From the NCBI GenBank assembly GCA_947446865.1, contig CANFHX010000027.1, positions 1 to 36,152 on the forward strand: a DNA stretch of 36,152 nt, in the 5' to 3' direction. The stretch is from Flavobacteriaceae bacterium. GTDB lineage: Bacteria > Bacteroidota > Bacteroidia > Flavobacteriales > Flavobacteriaceae. Positions within the stretch are counted from its first letter, which is position 1, and each line of letters opens with the position of its first letter. Made by a program: the position numbers and the translations under genes. Below the pieces are notes generated by a model. It was not told the origin of the DNA, did not search any database, and saw only the letters and a list, made by a program, of their open reading frames with translations. This document shows positions 8,580 through 16,256 of this stretch, in pieces.

Positions 8580-8650
8580 TATTTGTGGTTTGTGGTTTAT
8601 AGTTTGTGGTTTGTGGTTTGTGGTCGTTAAACAACAAACTATAAACAACA
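8580..8650. repeat. TGGTTTG-type simple repeat with a 13-bp inverted repeat
   Basis: A run of about five 7-bp units (TGTGGTT variants) occupies 8583-8625. GTTTATAGTTTGT (8595-8607) and ACAAACTATAAAC (8634-8646) are perfect inverted repeats around 26 nt. The element fills the whole space between the porZ stop and the recO ATG and could fold in the transcript. No T-tract follows on the minus strand, so a terminator role is doubtful. Confidence 0.75.
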
Positions 8651-8655
8651 AACTT

Positions 8656-10974
8656 TTATCTAATTATCATAACTTTTTTAATTGTAGTTTCAATACCATC
8701 TTGGGCGGAAACTAAAATCATATATACGCCAGAGGCTACTTTGTATTTGCCAAAAGCAGTGGTGTCCCATTCAATGGTTCCTCCTTCGGAAGTGGTTTCG
8801 TATACCAAATTTCCTTCTATATCGGTAATTTTAACGGTAGCTTTATTGGTTAAATTGGTAATTTTTACCGTTCCTGTATATTCTGGTCGTACTGGATTTG
8901 GGTAGGCATACACATTATTCAAATCGCCACTTGCAGCAGTAGAAGTTCCTTTAAAAGAAACCAATCCTTTATCGGTAGCAAAAAAGACTTCGCCAGTAAC
9001 ACCATCAATTTCTATATCGTTGATGTTATTAGAAGGCAAAGGCGAATTTTCTTTGGTGAAATGGTAAATAGTTTCTTGCCCATTAGACGAAACAAGATAC
9101 ACCCCCGAATCGGCAATGGCAACCCATTTTCTGTTGGCGCCATCTACAGCAATGTCTATTATAAATTGATCGTAAAATAATTCTTGCGCCAAATCATTTT
9201 CTAGAATGATGATCGCTTTGGTTTGAATATCAGTTTCAGAAATAAAAGAATCTACCGAAGGGATAATTCGCAATCCTCTAATAGTGCCTATCCAGAGTTG
9301 GTTTTTATTATCTACTGCTACACATCGAACACTAATGGAAGGAAGATTCCCGTCAGAACCTGTTTTTATTCTTAAGAATTTATTGCTGTATTTTTCATTA
9401 AATGCCATTAATCCGTTGGATCGAAATGCAGGCACCCATTTGGTGTCATTTTTGTCAATTGCCATTTTCCCGTAACTCTCATAATAAGGATTTTCCATCA
9501 AGCTAGCAAAATCATAAGTTTGCCATTGCGCTGTAGATTTTAATACTTTTAGAGGTTTATTTACAATGGAATTAGACATCCAGAGATTGTTTTTACTGTC
9601 AAATGCTGCTCCGTTTATTCGTACTGAAGTATAATTAGGAATTGTTGGAACCCATTGTTGGCTTTCGGGACCGTTTGGCGGAGAACTCAACTCATTGTAT
9701 ATGGAAGTAACCCCATTTTTAATTTTCAACAAACCACTTTGAAAAGAACAAACGTAAACTTCATTTTCATCTTTTGGATTTGGAACAACATCTGTAAGTG
9801 ACTGAGCGCCTAATAATTGACTAAATGGAATACTACTCCAGCCTGTTTGAGCATTAAAGGTGCTTATCGGTTTTTGAGAATAATCTGGCGATGGTACGAA
9901 CGAGTTATCGTATCCACCATAAGTTACCCATAATGTGCTAGGGGCTTTTTTTGCTCTAAAAATTTTATTTGTAATCGGTCCGTTTGGAAGTAAAATAGAC
10001 AAGCTTGTAGGATTAGAAATACTAGATTTAACCAAGCCCTTTTCGGTTGTACCAATATACACTTCATTATCAATAACTGTAGCACAAGTAAAGGTTGGTG
10101 TGTAATCTGGTATTTGTGTATTTTGGATATGAAAAACCTGAATCATAGTAGCATCGTAAACAAAAACTTCGTTGAGGGTGGCAACAATTAAATAGTTATT
10201 GTAAGTTCTAATGTCTACTATTTTTTGCGAATATTGTGCTATTTGAACTAAAGAAGTTCCATCGTATTTTATTAATTTATTATCCGATCTAGCAGCAAAA
10301 ACCAAATTATTAAAAGTGGTAATTCCATTCCAATAGTATCCTGAAATATCCACCCATTGGTTGTAATCGTTTAAAAATGGATTGGTATAACTTACTTTTC
10401 TAATACCACTTCCGGCGGAATTTCCTTGAGTTGCAGCATAAATAAATCCGTTGTTGATACAGGTTTGTTGCACCGAAATATAGGTTCCTTGCGGACCCAT
10501 ATAATAAGTGTCTCCAAATTCAAAAGTGTTTAAATCAAAAACAGAAATTCCATAATTTGTGGAAACATAAAGTTTATTGTTGTATTCTAAAAAATGATTG
10601 ATTTGTTTAATTCCTGCTGGAACTGGAACCTCATCCCGGATTCCTGCTTTGTATAAAATTGTTCCGTCTTGGTTTACTATTAACAACAACCCATTACTAT
10701 TGCCTACAAAGGTTTTATTCACGGTATCACTATGGTAAAAAGCGGTTATAGTTTCTGCTTTCAACCCATCCACCGAGGTTATGGTTTTAATATCATTAGT
10801 GTTAAGATTCTTAGAAAAAAAAGCGTTTTCAGAAGAAGCAAAAATATTTTGAGATGATTCTGAAATATCCGTAATTTGATTGAACGAAAAATAGCCTTGC
10901 CACTTTGGATTATTTTGAGCAAAACCAAAGGCAAAACTTATTAGAACTAGTAGGAAGGAAATTCTCTTGAGCAT
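8656..10974 (-). CDS. porZ: T9SS surface component PorZ-like beta-propeller protein
   Basis: A 772-residue exported protein. It has a signal peptide (MLKRISFLLVLISFAFGFAQ), then a long region of propeller-like repeats of the two-component-regulator type (for example KQINHFLEYNNKLYVSTNYGISVF, DNKNQLWIGTIRG, VDGANRKWVAI, EVFFATDKGLVSF). A C-terminal T9SS type A sorting domain follows (691-772: YPNPV start, VYMILVS, IKKVMIIR end). This is the architecture of PorZ, which sits with the PorU sortase and delivers A-LPS in Porphyromonas gingivalis. In flavobacteria the role is inferred. The longest frame begins at a TTG (10983), and I use the ATG at 10974. A TATATTTG box precedes it. Confidence 0.85.
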   Translation of the reverse strand: MLKRISFLLVLISFAFGFAQNNPKWQGYFSFNQITDISESSQNIFASSENAFFSKNLNTNDIKTITSVDGLKAETITAFYHSDTVNKTFVGNSNGLLLIVNQDGTILYKAGIRDEVPVPAGIKQINHFLEYNNKLYVSTNYGISVFDLNTFEFGDTYYMGPQGTYISVQQTCINNGFIYAATQGNSAGSGIRKVSYTNPFLNDYNQWVDISGYYWNGITTFNNLVFAARSDNKLIKYDGTSLVQIAQYSQKIVDIRTYNNYLIVATLNEVFVYDATMIQVFHIQNTQIPDYTPTFTCATVIDNEVYIGTTEKGLVKSSISNPTSLSILLPNGPITNKIFRAKKAPSTLWVTYGGYDNSFVPSPDYSQKPISTFNAQTGWSSIPFSQLLGAQSLTDVVPNPKDENEVYVCSFQSGLLKIKNGVTSIYNELSSPPNGPESQQWVPTIPNYTSVRINGAAFDSKNNLWMSNSIVNKPLKVLKSTAQWQTYDFASLMENPYYESYGKMAIDKNDTKWVPAFRSNGLMAFNEKYSNKFLRIKTGSDGNLPSISVRCVAVDNKNQLWIGTIRGLRIIPSVDSFISETDIQTKAIIILENDLAQELFYDQFIIDIAVDGANRKWVAIADSGVYLVSSNGQETIYHFTKENSPLPSNNINDIEIDGVTGEVFFATDKGLVSFKGTSTAASGDLNNVYAYPNPVRPEYTGTVKITNLTNKATVKITDIEGNLVYETTSEGGTIEWDTTAFGKYKVASGVYMILVSAQDGIETTIKKVMIIR

Positions 10975-10996
10975 TATTTTCAATAAATTATAGTTG

Positions 10997-11004
10997 CAAA
11001 TATA
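10997..11004 (-). promoter_or_regulatory. -7 box for porZ (TATATTTG)
   Basis: The minus strand reads TATATTTG, ending 22 nt before the ATG at 10974. No convincing -33 TTG is seen at the expected spacing. Confidence 0.5.
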
Positions 11005-11042
11005 CTATAAAACGCAATTAAATCTATTTTCATATAACGCAA

Positions 11043-11077
11043 TAAAAAAACCTTCTTTCCGAAACAGAAAGAAGGTT
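11043..11077 (-). terminator. Rho-independent terminator of gdhA
   Basis: Perfect 11-bp inverted repeat: AACCTTCTTTC (11049-11059) and GAAAGAAGGTT (11067-11077) with a 7-nt loop, followed on the minus strand by a run of Ts. It begins 24 nt beyond the gdhA stop. Confidence 0.9.
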
Positions 11078-11101
11078 AGTATATAAATTTTAAGGTTGTT
11101 A

Positions 11102-12445
11102 TTACACGATACCTTGAGCAAGCATTGCATCGGCAACTTTAACGAAACCTGCAATATTAGCACCTTTCACATAGTCAACATAACCAGTTGCATCCGAACC
11201 GTATTTTACACAAGCTGCGTGAATATTTGCCATAATTGCTTTAAGTCTATCGTCAACTTCTTCTGAAGTCCAACTTAAACGTAAAGAGTTTTGTGACATT
11301 TCAAGACCAGAGGTAGCAACACCACCAGCATTAGAGGCTTTTCCTGGAGCAAATAATATTTTTGCATTTTGGAAAGCAATAACTGCTTCTGGAGTAGAAG
11401 GCATATTAGCACCTTCGGCCACACAAATACATCCGTTTGCAACTAATGTTTTAGCTTCTTCTTCGTTTAACTCATTTTGAGTAGCACAAGGAAGTGCAAT
11501 ATCACATTTAACTTCCCAAGGGCGTTTACCAGCAACGAATTTTGCATTAGGAAATTTAGTTACATAATCCGAAATTCTTCCGTAATTGATGTTTTTAATT
11601 TCCATTACATAAGCCAATTTCTCAGCGGTAATTCCGTCTGCGTCGTAGATATATCCTGAAGAATCAGACATTGTTACTACTTTACCTCCAAGTTCAGTTG
11701 CTTTTTCAGTTGCATATTGAGCAACATTTCCAGATCCAGAAACTACTACAGTTTTTCCTGAAAAGCTATCGCCTTTAGTTGCAAGCATGCTTTGTGCAAA
11801 ATACACATCGCCATATCCTGTAGCTTCCGGGCGGATTAATGAACCTCCAAAAGAGATTCCTTTTCCAGTTAAAACTCCAGTAAATTCATTTCTTAATCTT
11901 TTATATTGACCAAACATGTAGCCAACTTCTCTTCCTCCAACACCAATATCTCCAGCAGGAACGTCGGTATCAGCACCAATATGTTTAGACAATTCCGTCA
12001 TGAAAGCTTGACAAAATTTCATGATTTCAATATCTGATTTTCCTTTTGGTTCAAAATCAGCTCCACCTTTTCCTCCACCCATTGGTAAAGTTGTTAAGCT
12101 ATTTTTGAAAGTTTGCTCGAAAGCTAAAAATTTCAAAATACTTAAATTTACAGATGGATGAAAACGGATTCCTCCTTTGTAAGGTCCGATTGCAGAGTTC
12201 ATTTGAATTCTGTAACCTCTGTTAACTTGAGTTTCGCCAGCATCGTTAATCCATGTTACACGGAACATGATAACTCTTTCTGGTTCAACCATTCTTTCCA
12301 AAAGCATTTTGCCTTCGTACTTTTTATTTTCTTCAATAAATGGAATTACTGTTTCAGCTACTTCCTTAACTGCTTGTAAAAATTCAGACTCGTTAGGGTT
12401 TTTTTTAGCAACCGCTTCAATAAAGTTGTGGATACTTTGTGACAT
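11102..12445 (-). CDS. gdhA: NADP-specific glutamate dehydrogenase
   Basis: A cytoplasmic hexameric enzyme of 447 residues that interconverts 2-oxoglutarate plus ammonia and glutamate. Active-site features are in order: K90 in GPYKGGIRFHP (87-97), K114 in FEQTFKNSL, catalytic K126 in PMGGGKGGAD (121-130), and D166 in PAGDIGVGGREVGY. The Rossmann segment is VVSGSGNVAQ (234-243). Length and motifs match the roughly 445-residue E. coli type, so NADPH-dependent ammonia assimilation is the likely direction. It is monocistronic: its own promoter with -33 and -7 boxes upstream and a strong terminator downstream. A 12-bp perfect palindrome lies between promoter and start codon and could be a regulator site. 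Confidence 0.96.
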   Translation of the reverse strand: MSQSIHNFIEAVAKKNPNESEFLQAVKEVAETVIPFIEENKKYEGKMLLERMVEPERVIMFRVTWINDAGETQVNRGYRIQMNSAIGPYKGGIRFHPSVNLSILKFLAFEQTFKNSLTTLPMGGGKGGADFEPKGKSDIEIMKFCQAFMTELSKHIGADTDVPAGDIGVGGREVGYMFGQYKRLRNEFTGVLTGKGISFGGSLIRPEATGYGDVYFAQSMLATKGDSFSGKTVVVSGSGNVAQYATEKATELGGKVVTMSDSSGYIYDADGITAEKLAYVMEIKNINYGRISDYVTKFPNAKFVAGKRPWEVKCDIALPCATQNELNEEEAKTLVANGCICVAEGANMPSTPEAVIAFQNAKILFAPGKASNAGGVATSGLEMSQNSLRLSWTSEEVDDRLKAIMANIHAACVKYGSDATGYVDYVKGANIAGFVKVADAMLAQGIV

Positions 12446-12468
12446 AAAATTATAGTATTAATGTTTAA

Positions 12469-12480
12469 GAAAACGTTTTC
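12469..12480. promoter_or_regulatory. Palindrome GAAAACGTTTTC in the gdhA leader
   Basis: A perfect 12-bp palindrome lies 13 nt inside the -7 box, between the promoter and the gdhA start codon. The position fits an operator for a dimeric repressor. No regulator is identified. Confidence 0.4.
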
Positions 12481-12492
12481 GTAATTATTCGA

Positions 12493-12524
12493 CAAATATA
12501 CATTTTATTAAAATAACGGCACAA
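12493..12524 (-). promoter_or_regulatory. Promoter of gdhA
   Basis: The minus strand has TTG (12522-12524), 21 nt, then TATATTTG (12493-12500), both full matches to the Bacteroidota consensus. The leader to the ATG at 12445 is about 40 nt. Confidence 0.7.
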
Positions 12525-12673
12525 TTTTTTTTATATTCTCATAAATATTATATTTTCTACAAAAAAAAATGACGATAATTGAAATAATCTCCTGAATTTG
12601 AATATGTTTTTAATTTATTTATCACTTTTGTAAGTATTTTTTTTATTTTATTTCATTACTAATGATGTTTTCA

Positions 12674-12681
12674 TATATTTG
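12674..12681 (+). promoter_or_regulatory. -7 box (TATATTTG) for the beta-barrel gene
   Basis: Full match to TAnnTTTG, ending 26 nt before the ATG at 12708. The -33 region is T-rich without a clear TTG. Apart from this and the gdhA promoter, the interval 12525-12673 shows only AT-rich sequence. Confidence 0.5.
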
Positions 12682-12707
12682 ACGATTATATAATTAAAAA
12701 AAAAATT

Positions 12708-13469
12708 ATGCTTAAAAAAGCAATACTTTTTATTTCCATTTTAACAATTTCACTTTCTGCATACTCTCAAAATGGTTTTGGCGGCAGTTATACAGAAGTA
12801 GGCGTTTTTACAGGGCCTGTTTTTTTTAAGTCAGATTATGGGGAGAGAGGAAATTTTGAAAATTTTGAAAAAAATAGTGGATTCTCTATAGGTGCATCCT
12901 ATTATTTGTCAACAATAAATAATTTTAAAGGGCTCCAAGATAATTTTAAATTAAGGCTGGAAGTATCTTACACTAAAGCTGATTTTAAACATTATGGTAA
13001 ATATGTTGACCCATCAAGCACCTCTGTATTTACCAATCAACTCAGAGGTATGTACGGATCAACCTCTTATAGCTCTTTAGGATTTCAAGTTGAATATTAC
13101 CCATTTAAAACAGATGATTATGACAGAGGTTCAAGCTTCAGTCCTTATTTGAGTTTAGGCCCACAAATTAACTACGTGAGTGTAACTAGTAGATCAACCT
13201 TAGGAGAATTAGGAACCTCTATAACCACCCCCAGAAAATATATGGGAGGTTATAAAAATGGCGGAATGACTGTGGCATCAGTAACTGGGGCAATTGGGAC
13301 CCGATATAAATTATCCGACTACCATTCGCTTTTTGCAGAAGTAAGAGCTCAATATTTCTTTTCTGACTGGGTAGATGGATTAAATCCTAATAAAGATATT
13401 TACAAAGAAAACAAAAGTAATGACTGGTGTGTTGGTTTAAATTTAGGTTACATATATTACTTTAATTAA
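12708..13469 (+). CDS. Outer-membrane beta-barrel-like protein (THC0290_0291-like)
   Basis: A 253-residue exported protein. It has a signal peptide (MLKKAILFISILTISLSAYSQ) followed by alternating, aromatic-rich beta strands and a terminal strand ending YIYYFN, as in outer-membrane barrels with a C-terminal Phe/Tyr signature. The start of the mature part (EVGVFTGPVFFKSDYGERGNF) resembles, from memory, the flavobacterial THC0290_0291 family. The function of that family is unknown. The gene stands alone with its own -7 box, divergent from gdhA, and is followed by a long hairpin. It could equally be described as a porin-family or hypothetical outer-membrane protein. Confidence 0.7.
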   Translation: MLKKAILFISILTISLSAYSQNGFGGSYTEVGVFTGPVFFKSDYGERGNFENFEKNSGFSIGASYYLSTINNFKGLQDNFKLRLEVSYTKADFKHYGKYVDPSSTSVFTNQLRGMYGSTSYSSLGFQVEYYPFKTDDYDRGSSFSPYLSLGPQINYVSVTSRSTLGELGTSITTPRKYMGGYKNGGMTVASVTGAIGTRYKLSDYHSLFAEVRAQYFFSDWVDGLNPNKDIYKENKSNDWCVGLNLGYIYYFN

Positions 13470-13526
13470 TACATAAACTCCTAGTATTATTTGTTATATT
13501 AAATTTACTTTATTGGCTCAATTGGG

Positions 13527-13546
13527 TTTTGTGTGAAAACACAAAA
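13527..13546. other. Small hairpin with GAAA loop
   Basis: TTTTGTGT and ACACAAAA form a perfect 8-bp stem closed by GAAA, 57 nt beyond the beta-barrel gene stop. No T-tract of terminator type follows, so it may be an RNA 3'-end stabiliser. Confidence 0.45.
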
Positions 13547-13560
13547 TATTTACCATAAAT

Positions 13561-13624
13561 TAAAACCATTAAAATATTAAGCTTTTCATTACTATTAATG
13601 AATCTTAATATTTTAATGGTTTTA
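13561..13624. terminator. Long hairpin between convergent genes, possible bidirectional terminator
   Basis: A 20-bp perfect inverted repeat: AAAACCATTAAAATATTAAG (13562-13581) and its complement at 13604-13623, extended by one A-T pair. The 22-nt loop itself holds a 7-bp hairpin (TTCATTA, CTAT, TAATGAA; 13585-13602). The stem ends in TTTT on both strands, so it could stop transcription of the beta-barrel gene and of metB, which converge here. Confidence 0.7.
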
Positions 13625-13662
13625 AAAATAAATGAATGTTTCAACATTCCCGGTTATACCTT

Positions 13663-14805
13663 TTATCTAAATGCTTGCTCGATATCGGCAAGTAAATCGG
13701 TAATGTCTTCCACTCCTACACTTAATCTTACTAAGTCATCAGTTATCCCAACTTCCAATCGTTTATCTTCTGGAATGGATGCATGTGTCATTAATGCCGG
13801 ATGATTCGCTAATGATTCTACTCCGCCTAGAGATTCTGCTAATGTGAATACTTTTAGTTTTTCTAAAAAGGAAATGGAGTCTGCTTTTTTTCCTGATTTA
13901 AAAGTAAAAGAAACCATTCCTCCAAAACCACTCATTTGTTTTTTTGCAATATCATGGTGCGGATGGTCTGGTAATCCTGGATAATATACTCTTTCTACAT
14001 CCGGATGGTTGCTTAAGAATTCGGCAACTTTCATTCCATTTTCGCAATGTCTTTGTACTCGTAAATGCAAAGTTTTAATTCCTCTCAAAACCAAATAACT
14101 ATCCATTGGCCCAAGTGTTCCTCCAGTTGCAAATTGCTTGAAATGCAATTCTTCGCCCAAAGCTTTGTCTTTTATAATCAAGGCTCCAGCAATAACATCG
14201 CTATGACCTCCAAGGTATTTAGTTGCCGAATGCATTACAATATCGGCACCTAAATTTAGTGGTTTTTGCAAATAAGGCGTTGCAAACGTATTGTCTACTG
14301 AAAAAAGCAGGTTGTGTTTTTTTGTGATTTTAGCAATTTCTTGAATGTCAGCCAATTTCATTAACGGGTTGGTTGGCGTTTCTACCCAAACCAATTTGGT
14401 GTTTTCGTTAATCAAAGATTGGAATTTATCCAAATCGTTCATATCCACAAAATGAAATTTGATACCGCTATCTTTGTATAATCTGGTGAATAATCGGTAA
14501 GTACCACCATATAAATCATCCATGGCAATGATTTCGTCTCCTGCTTTAAACATTCGTAGCAAACAATCAGTTGCCGCCAAACCAGAAGCAAATGCTAATC
14601 CGCGCGCTCCGTTTTCTATCGCTGCCAAAGCATCTTCTAACGCTTGACGCGTAGGATTTGCTGCACGGCTGTATTCGTAATCTCCTACAGGTTGCCCTGG
14701 ACTAGTTTGTGCATAGGTGGATGTTTGAAAAACGGGAGTCATTACCGCTCCAGTTACTTTATCGTGGTGTTGTCCACCGTGAATTACTTTAGTATTAAAT
14801 TTCAT
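13663..14805 (-). CDS. metB: Cystathionine gamma-synthase (trans-sulfuration PLP enzyme)
   Basis: A 380-residue cytoplasmic enzyme of the Cys/Met metabolism PLP family. Features: YSRAANPTR (45-53) for cofactor phosphate contact, FASGLAA (72-78), DDLYGGT (96-102), the Asp contacting the pyridine ring in SVDNTFATP (D171), and the Schiff-base Lys in SATKYLGGHSD (K196). Length and motifs fit cystathionine gamma-synthase, which joins an activated homoserine ester with cysteine on the way to methionine. Cystathionine gamma-lyase and related enzymes share these motifs and cannot be excluded. A TACCTTTG box directly upstream gives it its own promoter, although the DinB and thioesterase genes lie upstream on the same strand. 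Confidence 0.85.
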   Translation of the reverse strand: MKFNTKVIHGGQHHDKVTGAVMTPVFQTSTYAQTSPGQPVGDYEYSRAANPTRQALEDALAAIENGARGLAFASGLAATDCLLRMFKAGDEIIAMDDLYGGTYRLFTRLYKDSGIKFHFVDMNDLDKFQSLINENTKLVWVETPTNPLMKLADIQEIAKITKKHNLLFSVDNTFATPYLQKPLNLGADIVMHSATKYLGGHSDVIAGALIIKDKALGEELHFKQFATGGTLGPMDSYLVLRGIKTLHLRVQRHCENGMKVAEFLSNHPDVERVYYPGLPDHPHHDIAKKQMSGFGGMVSFTFKSGKKADSISFLEKLKVFTLAESLGGVESLANHPALMTHASIPEDKRLEVGITDDLVRLSVGVEDITDLLADIEQAFR

Positions 14806-14821
14806 TTTAGTTTGTTTTTAG

Positions 14822-14829
14822 CAAAGGTA
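14822..14829 (-). promoter_or_regulatory. -7 box for metB (TACCTTTG)
   Basis: Full match to TAnnTTTG on the minus strand, 16 nt before the ATG at 14805 and 6 nt beyond the DinB-family stop. No -33 TTG is evident. Confidence 0.5.
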
Positions 14830-14835
14830 CTAAGT

Positions 14836-15291
14836 TTATATAAATTTTCTAATTTGCATCATAATTCCGAGGTGAAGCGCCTCATGGTAGTTATTAAATT
14901 CAATGGCATCCATTACTGATTTCATGGTAAAACCCGACATTGAAGTAAATTCGTTGTAGTTTTGGAATAAGTTTTCACTAAAATCTTTTTTAGTTTTTTC
15001 TAAAGTAGAAAACAATAACGACTTCATTTCGTTTACTTCAGTTTGGCCTACACTATGTTCTGGTTTTGTACCTCTTTTATATTTATCCGCCATTTCATCC
15101 GAAACTATCATGGGTAAATCGGATAGTTTATAGACCAACATTTGTTGCACCACAATACAATGACCAATATTCCAAATAAGATTGTTACTAAAACCTTCCG
15201 GGATAGCATTTAGTTGTTCTAAAGAATGATTTTCTAAAAAATTTAGCAATACCATTCTGCTGGTTTGGTTGATGTTAAAACTGGTTTCCAT
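14836..15291 (-). CDS. DinB-superfamily putative metalloprotein
   Basis: A 151-residue four-helix-bundle protein of the DinB/YfiT-like superfamily. The three histidines expected to bind a metal ion are present: H44 in WNIGHCIVVQQ, and H136 and H140 in NNYHEALHLG. Members include bacillithiol- or mycothiol-dependent transferases and damage-inducible proteins of unknown activity, so no specific reaction can be assigned. The start (ATG at 15291) is 15 bp after the thioesterase stop, so the two are probably co-transcribed. The gene ends shortly before the metB promoter. Confidence 0.82.
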   Translation of the reverse strand: METSFNINQTSRMVLLNFLENHSLEQLNAIPEGFSNNLIWNIGHCIVVQQMLVYKLSDLPMIVSDEMADKYKRGTKPEHSVGQTEVNEMKSLLFSTLEKTKKDFSENLFQNYNEFTSMSGFTMKSVMDAIEFNNYHEALHLGIMMQIRKFI

Positions 15292-15306
15292 AGTGATTTT
15301 TTTAAA

Positions 15307-15744
15307 TTATAATAATATGAAATCGTCTGTTTTTGGAATCGAATTCATCACATCCAATGCCAATTTAGGAGTTGGAATTGCTAGCTTTCGCAAATGGGTG
15401 TCCATCCAAGCACCGTCAATAGTGATAACCGCACAAAGGGTGTTTTTATCGTCGCGCAATTCATGCACGATGGTCCATCGAGAAGCATCGGCTTTCATTT
15501 TTCCAATTTTGGTGCTAATGGTTATTTGATCTTCTAGATGGATTTCCTTTCTAAAAACACATTCTTCCCGAAAAGCAATAGGCCCAAAATGTTGTTCTTT
15601 CATTACTTGCATAGTCAATCCTTGTTGTGCCAAAATTTCTATACGATGTTGTGCTCCAAAATCATAATAAGCCGTGTGACGCATATGAAAATTCGGATCT
15701 AAATCGGCCCAACGAATGGATATCGTTTTAGTAAATGTACTCAT
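15307..15744 (-). CDS. Acyl-CoA thioesterase, hotdog fold (4-HBT family)
   Basis: A cytoplasmic 145-residue hotdog-fold protein. The N-terminal RWADLDPNFHMRHTAYYDF segment corresponds to the active-site helix of 4-hydroxybenzoyl-CoA thioesterase/YbgC-like enzymes (Asp near residue 14 and His residues beyond). FREECVFRKEIHLEDQITIS and GAWMD are central strands of the fold. The substrate is unknown. The frame extends to a TTG at 15762, but this overlaps a TAATTTTG promoter box, so I use the ATG at 15744. It heads a short transcript with the DinB-family gene and is divergent from the ArsC-like gene. Confidence 0.83.
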   Translation of the reverse strand: MSTFTKTISIRWADLDPNFHMRHTAYYDFGAQHRIEILAQQGLTMQVMKEQHFGPIAFREECVFRKEIHLEDQITISTKIGKMKADASRWTIVHELRDDKNTLCAVITIDGAWMDTHLRKLAIPTPKLALDVMNSIPKTDDFILL

Positions 15745-15759
15745 TATTATAATTTTGCT

Positions 15760-15767
15760 CAAAATTA
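15760..15767 (-). promoter_or_regulatory. -7 box for the thioesterase gene (TAATTTTG)
   Basis: Full match to TAnnTTTG on the minus strand, 15 nt before the ATG at 15744. It overlaps the alternative TTG start, which argues against that start. Confidence 0.5.
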
Positions 15768-15873
15768 ATCAGAATAATCCTAGCAACCTTACACAATTAC
15801 TAAATTAATAGTTCCTTAACTCAATTATTTTAAAGGTTTGAATTGGAAGACCTCAATATTCAGTTCAAAATCC

Positions 15874-15881
15874 TACTTTTG
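15874..15881 (+). promoter_or_regulatory. -7 box for the ArsC-like gene (TACTTTTG)
   Basis: Full match to TAnnTTTG, 15 nt before the ATG at 15897. The longer frame from a TTG at 15843 would begin upstream of this promoter and is rejected. Confidence 0.55.
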
Positions 15882-15896
15882 CAAAAAGAAATTCCA

Positions 15897-16256
15897 ATGA
15901 CAAACAAAATATACTATTTAGCTTCTTGTAGTACTTGCAGGAAAATCATAAAATCCCTTCCTAATTCCGATAGATTGAAATTTCACGACATTCGTGAAAA
16001 TCCAATTACCGAGCAAGAACTAGAAGAATTACATTCGCTTTCGGGAAGTTATGAGGCTTTGTTCAGCAAGAAAGCACAATTATATAAATCCTTGGATTTG
16101 AAAAATAAAGCCTTGACCGAAGACGATTATAAAAAATACCTTTTAGAACATTATACCTTTTTGAGTCGCCCTGTTATCCTTCTTAATGGTGAAATTTTTA
16201 TTGGAAATACACAACCCAATATTTTGAAATTAACTAAAGCCTTGGCAAGTGTCTAA
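15897..16256 (+). CDS. ArsC/Spx-family thioredoxin-like protein
   Basis: A 119-residue cytoplasmic protein of the ArsC/Spx/MgsR family. The N-terminal strand leads to CSTC (C11 and C14), a CxxC redox pair as in Spx rather than the single reactive Cys of classical glutaredoxin-dependent arsenate reductases. The family's FLSRPVI segment, with its conserved Arg, follows near the C-terminus. It could be an arsenate reductase, another oxidoreductase or a redox sensor. Nothing nearby (no arsR, acr3 or arsB) supports arsenic resistance. The stop overlaps the start of the EamA transporter gene, so the two are translationally coupled. Confidence 0.82.
   Translation: MTNKIYYLASCSTCRKIIKSLPNSDRLKFHDIRENPITEQELEELHSLSGSYEALFSKKAQLYKSLDLKNKALTEDDYKKYLLEHYTFLSRPVILLNGEIFIGNTQPNILKLTKALASV

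Noticed and set aside
8580..8651. 24-residue N-terminal extension of RecO
   Set aside because: It is encoded by a simple repeat, giving repeated NHKPQT. The canonical RecO start follows at the ATG at 8579.
15897..16256. Arsenic resistance locus
   Set aside because: The protein has a Spx-like CxxC, and no arsR, arsB or acr3 gene is adjacent, so arsenate reduction is not supported by context.
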